Notes under the pieces: generated by a model | Databases searched by the model: none | What the model saw: the letters and a program-made list of their open reading frames with translations, nothing else | What the model was told of the DNA's origin: nothing | Assembly: GCA_963702955.1 (NCBI GenBank) | Contig: OY969774.1 | Location: 434,001 to 498,000 of the forward strand | Reading direction: 5' to 3' | DNA: 64,000 nt | From: VRUE01 sp963702955 | GTDB taxonomy: Bacteria; Actinomycetota; Thermoleophilia; Solirubrobacterales; 70-9 | Part shown: one piece after another, positions 50,626-59,150 of the stretch | Numbering within the stretch: position 1 is the first letter of the stretch | Layout: each line of letters starts with the position of its first letter | Position numbers and translations under genes: made by a program

Positions 50626-51398
50626 GCACCTCGATTCACGTCTCGCCCGGACAGGTCGCCGCCTCGCTGGCCCTGGTCGCCCTCGCCGTCGCGGTCTCCT
50701 TCTGGCGCCGGACCGACCTCGAGCGCGACATAGTCGTCGCGACCGTCCGCTCCTTCGTCCAGCTGACCGCGATCGGCTACGCGATCAAGCTGATCTTCGA
50801 AGCCGACACGATCTGGCTGGTAGTGGCGTTGCTCTCGGCGATGGTCCTGTTCGGCGCGCTCACCGCGCGCAGCCGCGCGAAGAAGGTCCCGGGCGCCTTC
50901 TGGCCACTGCTGATCGGGCTGGCGATCGCCGCGGCGTCGACCCTGGGCCTGGTCGTCGCGCTGGGAATATTCGAAGCCACCCCGCGCTACCTGGTCCCGG
51001 TCGGCGGGATGATGATCGGCAACGCGATGACCGCCTCCGCGGTCGCGCTCAACCGGCTCGGCGACGAGGTCACCGAGTCGCGGGCGCGGATCGAGGCGAC
51101 CCTGGCGCTCGGCGCGACCGCCCGTGAGGCGGCGGCGCCGTTCGTCCGCCGCGCCCTGCGCTCGGGGACGATCACCCTGGTCGACTCGACCAAGACCACC
51201 GGGTTGATCTTCTTCCCCGGGACGATGGTCGGCATGCTCCTCGCCGGGGCCGAACCGACCGACGCCGTCCGCCTGCAGCTGATCCTCCTCTACGCCCTGC
51301 TCGGCAGTACCGCGATCTCGGCCCTGGTCGCCACCGGGCTCGCCTACCGCAACTTCTTCACCCCGGCGCAGCAGCTGCGCGAGCCCGACGTAGACTGA
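50622..51398 (+). CDS. fetB: FetB/UPF0014 family permease
   Basis: The 258-residue membrane protein starts at GTG 50622. It has about seven helices and the UPF0014 hallmarks: VRSFVQLTAIGYAIKLIFEA, LFGALTARSRAKK, VPVGGMMIGNAMTASAVALN and VDSTKTTGLIFFPGTMVGML. In E. coli FetB with FetA exports iron and protects against oxidative stress. The same role is likely but not proven here. Confidence 0.88.
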   Translation: MSTSIHVSPGQVAASLALVALAVAVSFWRRTDLERDIVVATVRSFVQLTAIGYAIKLIFEADTIWLVVALLSAMVLFGALTARSRAKKVPGAFWPLLIGLAIAAASTLGLVVALGIFEATPRYLVPVGGMMIGNAMTASAVALNRLGDEVTESRARIEATLALGATAREAAAPFVRRALRSGTITLVDSTKTTGLIFFPGTMVGMLLAGAEPTDAVRLQLILLYALLGSTAISALVATGLAYRNFFTPAQQLREPDVD

Positions 51399-51403
51399 GC
51401 GAA

Positions 51404-52927
51404 GTGTCCCGCCAGCAGCGCCTGACGCTGATCGCGACGATCCTCGGCTCCACGGTCGTCTTCCTCGACTCGACCGTGGTCAACGTGGCGCTGCCGGCGA
51501 TCGCCGACGGGCTGAACGCGGGCCTCGCCGGGCAGCAGTGGGTGGTCGAGGCCTACATGCTGACCCTGGTCTCGCTGCTGCTGGTCGGCGGCTCGCTCGG
51601 CGACCAGTTCGGGCGGCGGCGGATGTTCGTCTTCGGCCTGATCGCCTTCGGCGCGACCTCGATCCTCTGCGCGGTCTCGCCCTCGGTCGAGTTCCTGGTC
51701 GGCGCCCGCGCCCTGCAGGGGATCGCCGGGGCGCTGCTGGTACCGGGCTCGCTGGCGATCGTCGCCGCGACCTTCGAGGGGGCGGCGCGCGGCAAGGCGG
51801 TCGGCACCTGGACCGCCTGGACCGGGATCGCCACCGTGCTCGGCCCGGCCGGTGGCGGCGCGCTGGTCAGCGCGCTCTCCTGGCGGGCGATCTTCTGGGT
51901 CAACATCCCGCTGATCGCGGTGACCGTCGCCCTCTGCCTGCACTCGGTGCGCGAGAGCCGCGACCCGGAGGCCTTCCGCGGCGTCGACTGGCCCGGGATC
52001 GCGCTCTCGGCGGTCGGGCTGGCGGGGCCGGTCTTCGCCCTGATCGAGCAGCCGACCCGTGGCTGGGGCGATCCGGTCGTCTGGGCGTCGATGGCCGTCG
52101 GCGTCGCCTGCTTCGCGCTTTTCATCCTGCGCGAGGCGCGGGCACGCCACCCGATGCTGGAGCTGTCGCTGTTCAAGGTGCGGAACTTCCGCGTCGCCAA
52201 CCTGACCACGCTCGCCGCCTACGCCGGGCTGATCGGCGGCCTCTTCTTCGTCGGTCTCTTCCTCCAGCAGGTGGTCGGGTACACGCCGCTGGAGGCGGGA
52301 CTGGCGACGACGCCGATCTCGCTGATCATGTTCGCCCTCTCGCCGCGCTGGGGCAGGCTCGCCTCGGGCACGGGGCCGCGGCTGCCGATGAGCCTGGGGC
52401 CGATCGTCGGCGGCATCGGGCTGATCGGGCTGCTGCGGGTCGGCTCCGACCCGAGCTACGCGACGGACGTGCTGCCGGCGATCCTCGTCTTCGGCCTCGG
52501 CCTCTCGGCGACGGTCGCACCGCTGACCGCGACGGTGCTCGACTCGGTCGAGGAACGCCACGTCGGCATCGCCTCGGGGATCAACAACGGCATCTCGCGG
52601 GTCGCCGGCCTGCTCGCGATCGCCGTCCTCGGCGCGGTGATCTCGGCCAAGTTCGCCGCCGTCGCCCCCGGCGGCGTGGTCGGTCCGCTGACCGCGAAGG
52701 CCCCGGAGGCCTCGACCGCGGCCTTCCACCTCGGCATCCTGATCGCCGGCCTGTTGATGATCGCCGGCGGCATCTTCGCCGGCTTCGGGATCGAGAACCC
52801 GAAGCGCCGCGTCGAAGCCGTGGCAAGCCGCGGCTCCGCGGCGGCCGGCGAGTGCGGCCACAGCGCCGATTGCGACTGCGGGGAACCAGCGCCAGAGAGC
52901 GAGGCGCCCGAGCCGCAACCCGCATAG
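51404..52927 (+). CDS. MFS drug/proton antiporter, DHA2 family
   Basis: The 507-residue protein starts at GTG 51404 with about 14 helices. DHA2 motifs include VFLDSTVVNVALPAIA, QQWVVEAYMLTLVSLLLVGG, LGDQFGRRRMFVFGL and GIATVLGPAGGGALV (motif C). These pumps export toxic amphiphilic compounds using the proton gradient. The C-terminus carries an unusual Cys/His-rich cytoplasmic tail (CGHSADCDCGEPAPESE) that could bind metal. It is 5 bp after fetB and 10 bp before trpS, so it is probably cotranscribed. Confidence 0.88.
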   Translation: MSRQQRLTLIATILGSTVVFLDSTVVNVALPAIADGLNAGLAGQQWVVEAYMLTLVSLLLVGGSLGDQFGRRRMFVFGLIAFGATSILCAVSPSVEFLVGARALQGIAGALLVPGSLAIVAATFEGAARGKAVGTWTAWTGIATVLGPAGGGALVSALSWRAIFWVNIPLIAVTVALCLHSVRESRDPEAFRGVDWPGIALSAVGLAGPVFALIEQPTRGWGDPVVWASMAVGVACFALFILREARARHPMLELSLFKVRNFRVANLTTLAAYAGLIGGLFFVGLFLQQVVGYTPLEAGLATTPISLIMFALSPRWGRLASGTGPRLPMSLGPIVGGIGLIGLLRVGSDPSYATDVLPAILVFGLGLSATVAPLTATVLDSVEERHVGIASGINNGISRVAGLLAIAVLGAVISAKFAAVAPGGVVGPLTAKAPEASTAAFHLGILIAGLLMIAGGIFAGFGIENPKRRVEAVASRGSAAAGECGHSADCDCGEPAPESEAPEPQPA

Positions 52928-52937
52928 TCTCCGGCCC

Positions 52938-53936
52938 GTGAGCGCCCCCGTCATCTTCTCCGGCATCCAGCCGACCGGCCGCAAGCACCTCGGCAACTAC
53001 ATCGGCGCGATCCGCCAGTACGTCGAGGGCCAGGAGCGGGGCGAGCCGGCGATCTTCTGCATCGTCGACCTGCATGCTCTCTCGGTCGCCTTCGACCCCG
53101 CCGAGTTGCGCGCGCGGCTCTACGACACGACCGCGATCCTGCTCGCCGCCGGGCTCGACACCGCGCGCTGCGTCCTCTTCCGCCAGTCCGACGTCCACGA
53201 GCACACCGAGCTGACCTGGCTGCTCTCCGCGGTCACCTCGCACGGCGACCTCAACCGCATGCACCAGTTCAAGGACAAGTCGGCGAAGCAGCGCGAGCTG
53301 GTTCCTGCGGCGCTCTTCTTCTATCCGGTCCTGATGGCCGCCGACGTGCTCGCCTACAGGGCGACCGAGGTGCCGGTCGGCGACGACCAGCGCCAGCACG
53401 TCGAGCTGATGCGGGAGATCGCCCGCCGCTTCAACGAGCGCTTCGGCGAGGCGCTGGTCGTGCCCGAGCACCGGATCCCGGCGGTCGGCGCGCGGATCAT
53501 GGACCTGCAGGAGCCGGAGCGGAAGATGTCGACCACCAGCTCGACCGAGGCGGGGACGATCTTCGTCCTCGACGAGCCCGAGGCGATCCGCAAGAAGCTC
53601 GGCAGCGCCGTCACCGACTCGGGGCGGGAGATCGTCCGCGGGCCGGACAAGCCCGGGGTCTCCAACCTGATCGAAGTGCTGGCCGTCGCCCGCGGGGCCG
53701 AGCCGGCGTCGATCGAGCGCGAGCTGGAGGGGGCCGGCTACGGCGACCTGAAGAAGGAAACCGCCGAGGGAGTGGTCGAGCTGCTGGCGCCGGTCCGCGA
53801 GCGCTTCGCCGAGCTGCGCCCGGACGAGGCGGCGCTGGAGGCGGCGCTCGCCGCCGGCGCCGAGAAGGCGCGAGCAATCGCCGCGCCGACGGTCGCCGAG
53901 GTGCGCGACCGCATGGGCATCGGCCCCGCGACCTAG
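52938..53936 (+). CDS. trpS: Tryptophanyl-tRNA synthetase
   Basis: The 332-residue protein starts at GTG 52938 and has the normal length. Class I signatures are FSGIQPTGRKHLGNYIGAI (HIGH-type) and PERKMSTTSSTEAGTI (KMSKS-type). VPVGDDQRQHVELMREIARR and TDSGREIVRGPDKPGVSNLI are TrpRS hallmarks. It charges tRNA-Trp. It is followed 9 bp later by scpA. Confidence 0.96.
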   Translation: MSAPVIFSGIQPTGRKHLGNYIGAIRQYVEGQERGEPAIFCIVDLHALSVAFDPAELRARLYDTTAILLAAGLDTARCVLFRQSDVHEHTELTWLLSAVTSHGDLNRMHQFKDKSAKQRELVPAALFFYPVLMAADVLAYRATEVPVGDDQRQHVELMREIARRFNERFGEALVVPEHRIPAVGARIMDLQEPERKMSTTSSTEAGTIFVLDEPEAIRKKLGSAVTDSGREIVRGPDKPGVSNLIEVLAVARGAEPASIERELEGAGYGDLKKETAEGVVELLAPVRERFAELRPDEAALEAALAAGAEKARAIAAPTVAEVRDRMGIGPAT

Positions 53937-53945
53937 TCTGTAGCG

Positions 53946-54677
53946 ATGCCTGTCGCCGACCTCGACCTCGAGCTCGACGTCTTCGCCGGGCCGTTCGACC
54001 TGCTGATGGCGGTGCTGCTGCGCGAGGAGGTCGACCTGCTGGAGGTCGAACTGGGCGAGGTCGTGGTCGCCTACGTCGCCCACCTCGAGCGCGAGGGCGA
54101 GCTGGAGCTGGAGGTGGCGACCGAGTTCCTGGTCCTGATCGCGGCACTGCTGGAGCTGAAGTCGCGGCTGCTGCTGCCCGGCGCCGAGGAGGAGATCGAC
54201 GAGCTGGGTCCGGAGGAGGCGGTCGAGGAGCTGCTGGCAAGGCTGCTCGAGTACCGCCGCTACCGCGACGCCGCCGCCTCGCTGGTCGAGCGCTTCGAGG
54301 CGGCTCGCGGCTACCTCTACCGCGCCGCGCCGCTGCCGCCGGGCCTGCGCCGGGTCGCGGTCGAGGCGGCGACCGCCGTCTACGACCCGGAGCGCCTCGG
54401 CGCCGCGCTCGGCGACCTTCTGGCGGAGCCGCCGCCGCTCGAGGTCGGCCACATCCGTCCGACCGTCTCCCTGGAGCGGCGCCTGCGCGCCCTGCGCGAG
54501 GCACTCTCGGGCCGCGCCAGCATCGACTTCGACGAGCAGTTCGGCGGCGAGGATCGGCTGACCCAGGCGGTGACGCTGTTCGCGCTGCTGGAGCTGTACC
54601 GCAAGGGCGAGGTGACCTGGCGCCAGTCGCAGCCGCTGGGGCCGATCGAGATCCGCAGGAGCGGGGCGGAGGCGTGA
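53946..54677 (+). CDS. scpA: Segregation and condensation protein A
   Basis: The 243-residue kleisin starts at ATG 53946. The N-terminal DVFAGPFDLLMAVLLREEVD binds the SMC neck, EVATEFLVLIAALLELKSRL precedes an acidic LLLPGAEEEIDELGPEEAVE, and the C-terminal winged helix is in TQAVTLFALLELYRKGEVTW. Together with SMC and ScpB it condenses the chromosome. The stop TGA at 54675 was probably once overlapped by the scpB start. An IS110 element now begins within a few bases of it. Confidence 0.93.
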   Translation: MPVADLDLELDVFAGPFDLLMAVLLREEVDLLEVELGEVVVAYVAHLEREGELELEVATEFLVLIAALLELKSRLLLPGAEEEIDELGPEEAVEELLARLLEYRRYRDAAASLVERFEAARGYLYRAAPLPPGLRRVAVEAATAVYDPERLGAALGDLLAEPPPLEVGHIRPTVSLERRLRALREALSGRASIDFDEQFGGEDRLTQAVTLFALLELYRKGEVTWRQSQPLGPIEIRRSGAEA

Positions 54678-54688
54678 GACGTCCTGTG

Positions 54689-55897
54689 TCAACCCCTAGT
54701 CGGTTGAAGTCGGTGGGAATTGCCGTGGAGAGTCGCGTCATAGGGCACTTCGTCCTGCCAGCAGCGCCAGAGAACCCGGATCCAGGCACGCCCCAGAGTA
54801 CGGATCGCGTGCGGGTGGTCCTGCCCCCTGGCACGCGCTTTGCGGTAGACCTCTTTGGCCCACGGATGCCAGTGACGGGTGGAGTCAGCAAGGGTCGCCA
54901 CGGCGGATCGCAAGCGCTTGTCGCAGGCTCGCCTGAAGGTGGCGACCCGCAGCTTGCCCGACTCCAGGGCGACCGGGCTCATGCCGGCGTCGGCGGCCAT
55001 CGCTGCCTCGGTCGGGTAGCGACCCCGGCAGTCGCCGAGCTCGGCTATCAGGGTTGCCGGGCAGATCGCGGTCCTGCGATCGCGAAACAGTGGCGCGAAG
55101 ATCGCCGCGTCGGGGTGGGCGGCGAGGCGCTCGCGGATCTGCGCGTCAAGCGCTGCGATCTCGGCGACGATCGGCTCAAGGGCACTGACCAGGCCGAGAA
55201 CGACCGCCCGGCGAGCCTGCTGCTCGGCGGTCCCCGCGGTTCCCTGCGGGGCCGAGCGCATCCGCGCCACCAGCTCGGCGGGATCGGTGCGCCCGGTATA
55301 GCCCTCCCGCGCGAGGAAGGCGGCCATCCGCCCGCCGCCCAAGCCCTTGGCGTCACCGGGACTCGGATAGCGCTTGAGGAAGGCAAGGGAGATCGGCCTG
55401 TCGAGCATGGGGAAGATCAGCGCCCCCGGCCAGAAGGCCTGCAACTGGGCGCGCAGCTGGTTGGCCAGCTCGACCCTTACCCCGACCAGGTCCTCGCGGG
55501 CCCGGGTCAGGGTCTTCAGCGCCTTGGTCTCCTCGGTGTCTGGAACGAGCGCCCGAAAGCGATGGGAGTCGGTGCGGGCCAGCTCGGCCAGGACGTAGGC
55601 GTCGAAGCGATCGGACTTGCCGTGGGCGACCGCGAAGCGGGCCCGGGCGGCCTTGACCTGGTTGGGGTGGATCGCCATCACCTCCAGGCCGGCGGCGAGC
55701 AGGCGCTCGACCAGGATGCCGTCTGGTCGCTCGATCGCCACCCGGTCGACCCCGAGCCCGGCGAGACGCCGGGCCAACCCGGCGATCCCGCGCTCGTCGT
55801 GGGTCACAGAGAAGCGCTCATTCACTCGCCCCTCTTTACTGACGCAGATCTCGTGGGCCTCGCTGGCCCAGTCGATTCCAGCGGTCATTCCTGCCAT
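54689..55897 (-). CDS. IS110-family DEDD transposase
   Basis: The 402-residue protein starts at ATG 55897 with an excellent GAGGAGG four bases upstream. The acidic set is D9 (AGIDWAS), E56 (AIERPDG), D96 and D99 (KSDRFDAYVLAEL). A helical central domain is followed by the Transposase_20 part (CPATLIAELGDCRGRYPTEA, ADAGMSPVALESGK) that includes the likely catalytic Ser. It is only distantly similar to the copy at 2293-3375, so the two elements are independent arrivals. The gene looks intact and opposite to the scp operon. Confidence 0.93.
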   Translation of the reverse strand: MAGMTAGIDWASEAHEICVSKEGRVNERFSVTHDERGIAGLARRLAGLGVDRVAIERPDGILVERLLAAGLEVMAIHPNQVKAARARFAVAHGKSDRFDAYVLAELARTDSHRFRALVPDTEETKALKTLTRAREDLVGVRVELANQLRAQLQAFWPGALIFPMLDRPISLAFLKRYPSPGDAKGLGGGRMAAFLAREGYTGRTDPAELVARMRSAPQGTAGTAEQQARRAVVLGLVSALEPIVAEIAALDAQIRERLAAHPDAAIFAPLFRDRRTAICPATLIAELGDCRGRYPTEAAMAADAGMSPVALESGKLRVATFRRACDKRLRSAVATLADSTRHWHPWAKEVYRKARARGQDHPHAIRTLGRAWIRVLWRCWQDEVPYDATLHGNSHRLQPTRG

Positions 55898-56169
55898 GCT
55901 TCCTCCTCGGTCGATTCATCTCGGCTGACAGCCGGCCACGAGGAGCCGTTGCGCATGCTCATAGGGTGGTGCTCGCGGGCACCACGTCCTGTTGGCGCTT
56001 CTGGCGCCTCGCACCGCCGGGAGGCGCTGGTCTCACGCGGGCCGTCTATGCGGCTAGCGAGCGTGGCGCTCTCCCGGCGGGGGTCGGCTCTATGCGTTCC
56101 CCCGGGATTCTCGACGGCCTCGCTGCGCTCGGCCTCTCAATCTCAGGAGAATGACGGGGAGGTTGGCCT
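55898..56169 (-). ncRNA. Candidate bridge RNA region of the IS110 element
   Basis: The long noncoding flank upstream of the transposase is where IS110-branch elements encode their bridge RNA. Stable hairpins are present: 7-bp GTGGTGC/GCACCAC (55966-55985) and 7-bp GCGCCTC/GAGGCGC with a 10-nt loop (56004-56027). GGCC pairs flank a G/C-rich loop at about 56116-56133. Loops of this size could hold guide sequences. The exact RNA ends are not visible. Confidence 0.45.
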
Positions 56170-56739
56170 ATGAGCGACCTGCCGCGGACGATCGAGGCGC
56201 TGCTGTTCCTCTCGCCGCAGCCGGTCGCGGTCGCCGATCTGGCCGAGGCGACCGAGTTGACCGCGGGCCAAGTAGAGGAGGCGCTCGACGTGCTGCGCGA
56301 AGACCTCGGCGAGGGGAAGCGTGGGGTCGTCCTGCGCGAGGTCGCGGGGGGCTTCTCGCTGGCCAGCGATCCGGGCAGCGAGGAGGCCGCTCGGCGGCTG
56401 TTGGCGAAGCCGCGGACGCCGCCGCTGACCCAGGCGCAGGCGGAGACGCTGGCGATCGTCGCCTACCTGCAGCCGGTCTCGCGTCCCGAGGTGGCGCGGA
56501 TCCGCGGCGTCTCCTCGGAGTCGGCGGTGCAGACGCTGGCCGAGCGGGGGTTGATCGAGGAGTCGGGGCGGTCGCAGTTCGGCGCCGCGTTGTTCAAGAC
56601 GACCGAGCTGTTCGAGCGGCTCTTCGGGCTCTCCGGGCTGGACCGGTTGCCGGACGTGGCGCAGTTCGATCCTTCGCCGGGGGACGAGCGGGAGCTGCGG
56701 GAGCGGCTCCTCAAGGCCGGCGAACAGCGCGCCGAGTGA
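56170..56739 (+). CDS. scpB: Segregation and condensation protein B
   Basis: The 189-residue protein has two winged helices: PRTIEALLFLSPQPVAVADL with QVEEALDVLREDL, then TQAQAETLAIVAYLQPVSRPEVARIRG and VQTLAERGLIEESG. It partners ScpA in the SMC complex. The present ATG at 56170 and its ribosome site GGGGAGG (56156-56162) lie in IS110-derived sequence. The original start was probably GTG in the overlap with scpA. Expression may therefore be uncoupled from scpA. Confidence 0.93.
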   Translation: MSDLPRTIEALLFLSPQPVAVADLAEATELTAGQVEEALDVLREDLGEGKRGVVLREVAGGFSLASDPGSEEAARRLLAKPRTPPLTQAQAETLAIVAYLQPVSRPEVARIRGVSSESAVQTLAERGLIEESGRSQFGAALFKTTELFERLFGLSGLDRLPDVAQFDPSPGDERELRERLLKAGEQRAE

Positions 56740-56743
56740 GCTG

Positions 56744-57424
56744 GTGAGGCTCGCCAAGTTCCTCGCTCATGGGGGAGTCGCTTCGCGACGTCGAGCTGAG
56801 GTGGTGATCGAAGCTGGGCGGGTTACGGTCGGCGGCGAGGTCGTGAGGGACCCCGCTCGCGATGTCTCGGAAGCTGACGAGGTGCGGGTGGATGGGGGCT
56901 TGGTGGGGGTGGAGGCTCGGGAGGTTTGGGCTGTGAATAAGCCGGCAGGGGTGGTGTCGACCGCGCGGGAGCCCGGGGGGCGGAGGGCGGTCGTGGAGCT
57001 GGTCGACTCGGCGGCGCGGCTGTATCCGGTCGGGCGGCTCGACGTCGATTCGACCGGGCTGCTGCTGCTGACCAACGACGGCGAGCTGGCGAACCGGCTG
57101 ACGCACCCGCGCTACGAAGTCCCGAAGACCTACGTGGTCGAGCTGCGGCGCCCGCCGTCGGAGGCCGATCTGCGGCGGCTGGCGATCGGGGTCGAGCTGG
57201 ACGACGGGCCGACCGCGCCGGCGGAGGTGCGCCGGCTTGGCGAGCGGCGGGTCGAGATCGTCCTCCGCGAGGGCCGCAACCGCCAGGTCCGCCGCATGGC
57301 CGAGGCGATCGGCAACGGCGTCGCTTCCCTGCGCCGAGTCCGCTTCGGCCCGATCGCCCTAGGCGACCTTCTCGAGGGCGCCGTCCGCCGCCTCTCCGAC
57401 GCCGAGGTCGCCTCCCTCCGGTGA
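56744..57424 (+). CDS. rluB: Pseudouridine synthase of the RsuA/RluB family
   Basis: The 226-residue protein starts at GTG 56744. An S4 RNA-binding domain (RLAKFLAHGGVASRRRAEVV, GRVTVGGEVV) precedes the catalytic domain: VNKPAGVVSTAREPGGR, YPVGRLDVDSTGLLLLTND with the catalytic Asp, and VLREGRNRQVRRMAEAIG. It isomerises a uridine in 23S rRNA. The scpA-scpB-rluB order is widely conserved. The first 250 bp use more GTT/GGG/TGG codons than the rest. Confidence 0.92.
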   Translation: MRLAKFLAHGGVASRRRAEVVIEAGRVTVGGEVVRDPARDVSEADEVRVDGGLVGVEAREVWAVNKPAGVVSTAREPGGRRAVVELVDSAARLYPVGRLDVDSTGLLLLTNDGELANRLTHPRYEVPKTYVVELRRPPSEADLRRLAIGVELDDGPTAPAEVRRLGERRVEIVLREGRNRQVRRMAEAIGNGVASLRRVRFGPIALGDLLEGAVRRLSDAEVASLR

Positions 57425-57472
57425 CGTGCCGTCGATTTGGTGCCACATAGGGCCGCTCAGCGACGGCACGTC
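57423..57472 (+). terminator. Hairpin after rluB
   Basis: GACGTGCCGTCG (57423-57434) and CGACGGCACGTC (57461-57472) form a perfect 12-bp stem. The 26-nt loop contains GATTTGGTGCCACATAGGG, which resembles the loop side of the hairpin at 18593-18632. No T-run follows. Confidence 0.55.
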
Positions 57473-57496
57473 CCGGCTCTGGGATGATGCGGGGCG

Positions 57497-57871
57497 ATGG
57501 ACGAGCAGAGGCTTTTTGCGGTGCGGGGGGCGGTGCAGGCCGAGGCCAACGGCGGCGAGGCGATCCTCGATGCGACGACCGCGCTGATGCGGGAGCTGCT
57601 CGAGCGCAACGCACTCGAGCCGGAGGCGATGGTCAGCGTCATCTTCACCACAACCGAAGACCTCGACGCCGAGTTCCCGGCGGTCGCTGCGCGCAATCTC
57701 GGGCTCGACGACGTGCCGCTGCTCTGCTGCCGCGAGATCCCGGTCCCCGGCTCGATGCCGCGGGTGATCCGGACGATGGTCCACTACTACGCGCCGGTCG
57801 GCCACGTCCCCGCGCACGCCTACCTCGGCGCGACCCAGGACCTGCGCTCCGACCTCCACGCCGCCCAGTAG
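57497..57871 (+). CDS. aroH: Monofunctional chorismate mutase, AroH class
   Basis: The 124-residue protein starts at ATG 57497. Family segments are LFAVRGAVQAEANGGEAIL, IFTTTEDLDAEFPAVAAR, LLCCREIPVPGSMPRVIR and VHYYAPVGHVPAHAYL. AroH enzymes are trimeric and convert chorismate to prephenate, the first step toward Phe and Tyr. The product feeds TyrA, encoded 5 kb downstream in the same broken cluster. Confidence 0.95.
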   Translation: MDEQRLFAVRGAVQAEANGGEAILDATTALMRELLERNALEPEAMVSVIFTTTEDLDAEFPAVAARNLGLDDVPLLCCREIPVPGSMPRVIRTMVHYYAPVGHVPAHAYLGATQDLRSDLHAAQ

Positions 57872-57896
57872 CGGCACCGTCAGCCACAATGGAGCG

Positions 57897-59006
57897 GTGA
57901 CCGTCACCTTCGCGGAGAAGCTGGCCCGCATCCCGGGCTACCAGGCCGGTGTGCCGACCGGGCAGGCGCCCGAGGCGATCGCCGCCGGAGAGATCGCCCA
58001 GCTCGCCTCGAACGAGTCGAGCTTCCCGCCGCACCCGAAGGTGGTCGAGGCGATCCAGGCCGCCGCCGTGGCGATGAACCGCTATCCCGACCCCGACGCG
58101 ACGCTGCTGCGCAGCCGCCTCGCCGAGCGTTACGAGACCGAGCCCGGCCGGGTCGCCGTCGGCAACGGCTCCTGCGAGATCCTGCTTGCCGCCGCGGAGG
58201 CGCTCTGCGAGCCCGGCGACGAGATCCTCTACGCCTGGCCCTCGTTCTCGATCTACCCGTACCTGGCGGCGCTGACCGGCGCCCGCGAGATCCGCGTGCC
58301 GCTGGCCGCGGGCGGGGTCCACGACCTCGAGGCGATGGCCGCCGAGGTGACGGCGGCGACGCAGCTGGCGATCGTCTGCAACCCCAACAACCCGACCGGC
58401 ACCCACCTGCCGGCCGCGCAGGTCGCCGCCTTCTGCGAGCGCGTCCCCAGCCACGTGACGATCGCCCTCGACGAGGCCTACGTCGAGTTCCAGACCGACG
58501 ACGACCCCGACGCGACGATCGACCTGCTCGCCGAGTTCCCCAATCTGGTGATCCTGCGCACCTTCAGCAAGGTCTACGGCCTGGCCGGGCTGCGGGTCGG
58601 CTTCGCGCTCGGCTCGGCCAAGTTCCGCGCCGCGGTCGATGCGGTGCGCCAGCCGTTCAGCGTCAACGCCCTCGCCCAGGCGGCGGCGGCCGAGGCGGTC
58701 CTGCACCAGGACGACGTCGAGCGCCGGGTCGAGCAGACGATCGCCGAGCGGCTGCGGGTCGAGGAGGCGCTGCGCGAGCTGGGCCTCGCCACCGCCGAGA
58801 CCCAGGCCAACTTCTCCTGGATCGACCTCGGCGACGCCGACGAGCGCGAGGTCGTCGCCGGCCTCGCCGAGCGCCAGATAGCCGTTCGTCCCGGCACGCC
58901 CCTCGGCGACTCGGGCCACATCCGCGTCAGCTACGGCACCCCCGCCGAGAACGACCGCTTCCTTGCGGCGATCGGCGAAATTATTGATGGAAGTGGCTCG
59001 CGCTGA
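57897..59006 (+). CDS. hisC: HisC-type aminotransferase
   Basis: The 369-residue PLP enzyme starts at GTG 57897. Motifs are LASNESSFPPHPKVVEAI, YPDPDATLLRSRLAERY, VGNGSCEILLAAAEAL, VCNPNNPTGTHLP, LDEAYVEFQTDD and LRTFSKVYGLAGLRVGFAL, where the SK lysine binds PLP. Histidinol-phosphate and aromatic aminotransferases share this family. Location between aroH and the DAHP synthase/tyrA/aroA genes suggests it may transaminate phenylpyruvate or hydroxyphenylpyruvate. Confidence 0.9.
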   Translation: MTVTFAEKLARIPGYQAGVPTGQAPEAIAAGEIAQLASNESSFPPHPKVVEAIQAAAVAMNRYPDPDATLLRSRLAERYETEPGRVAVGNGSCEILLAAAEALCEPGDEILYAWPSFSIYPYLAALTGAREIRVPLAAGGVHDLEAMAAEVTAATQLAIVCNPNNPTGTHLPAAQVAAFCERVPSHVTIALDEAYVEFQTDDDPDATIDLLAEFPNLVILRTFSKVYGLAGLRVGFALGSAKFRAAVDAVRQPFSVNALAQAAAAEAVLHQDDVERRVEQTIAERLRVEEALRELGLATAETQANFSWIDLGDADEREVVAGLAERQIAVRPGTPLGDSGHIRVSYGTPAENDRFLAAIGEIIDGSGSR

Positions 59007-59150
59007 GTTAAAACTGTCCGCGCCTTTGCGTAATGTCGAATATTAATGATGGGTGCCAGTTCTTCTGAGCCGGACGAGCAATCGACACGTCTGCCTACCG
59101 TATAGGTTCCGTCTCTATCCAAGGGTCGCCGACTCGGCTTTGAAATCAGG

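Larger units (their letters stand above)
54679..56174 (-). mobile_element. IS110-family element inserted between scpA and scpB
   Basis: The element is about 1.5 kb. Ends are inferred from flanking genes: the scpA end reads GGCGTGAG and the scpB start reads ATGAGCGACC, sharing TGAG (54675-54678 and 56171-56174). A pre-insertion site GGCGTGAGCGACC with a GTGA stop/start overlap explains both. The transposase lies on the minus strand with a 272-bp flank on its 5' side and only about 10 bp on its 3' side, the asymmetry of the IS110 branch. No inverted repeats are seen, as expected. Confidence 0.75.

Noticed and set aside
55966..56027. A CRISPR-like or tRNA-like explanation of the hairpins beside the IS110 transposase.
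   Set aside because: There are no repeated units, no cloverleaf and no CCA end; the IS110 bridge-RNA context explains the hairpins better.
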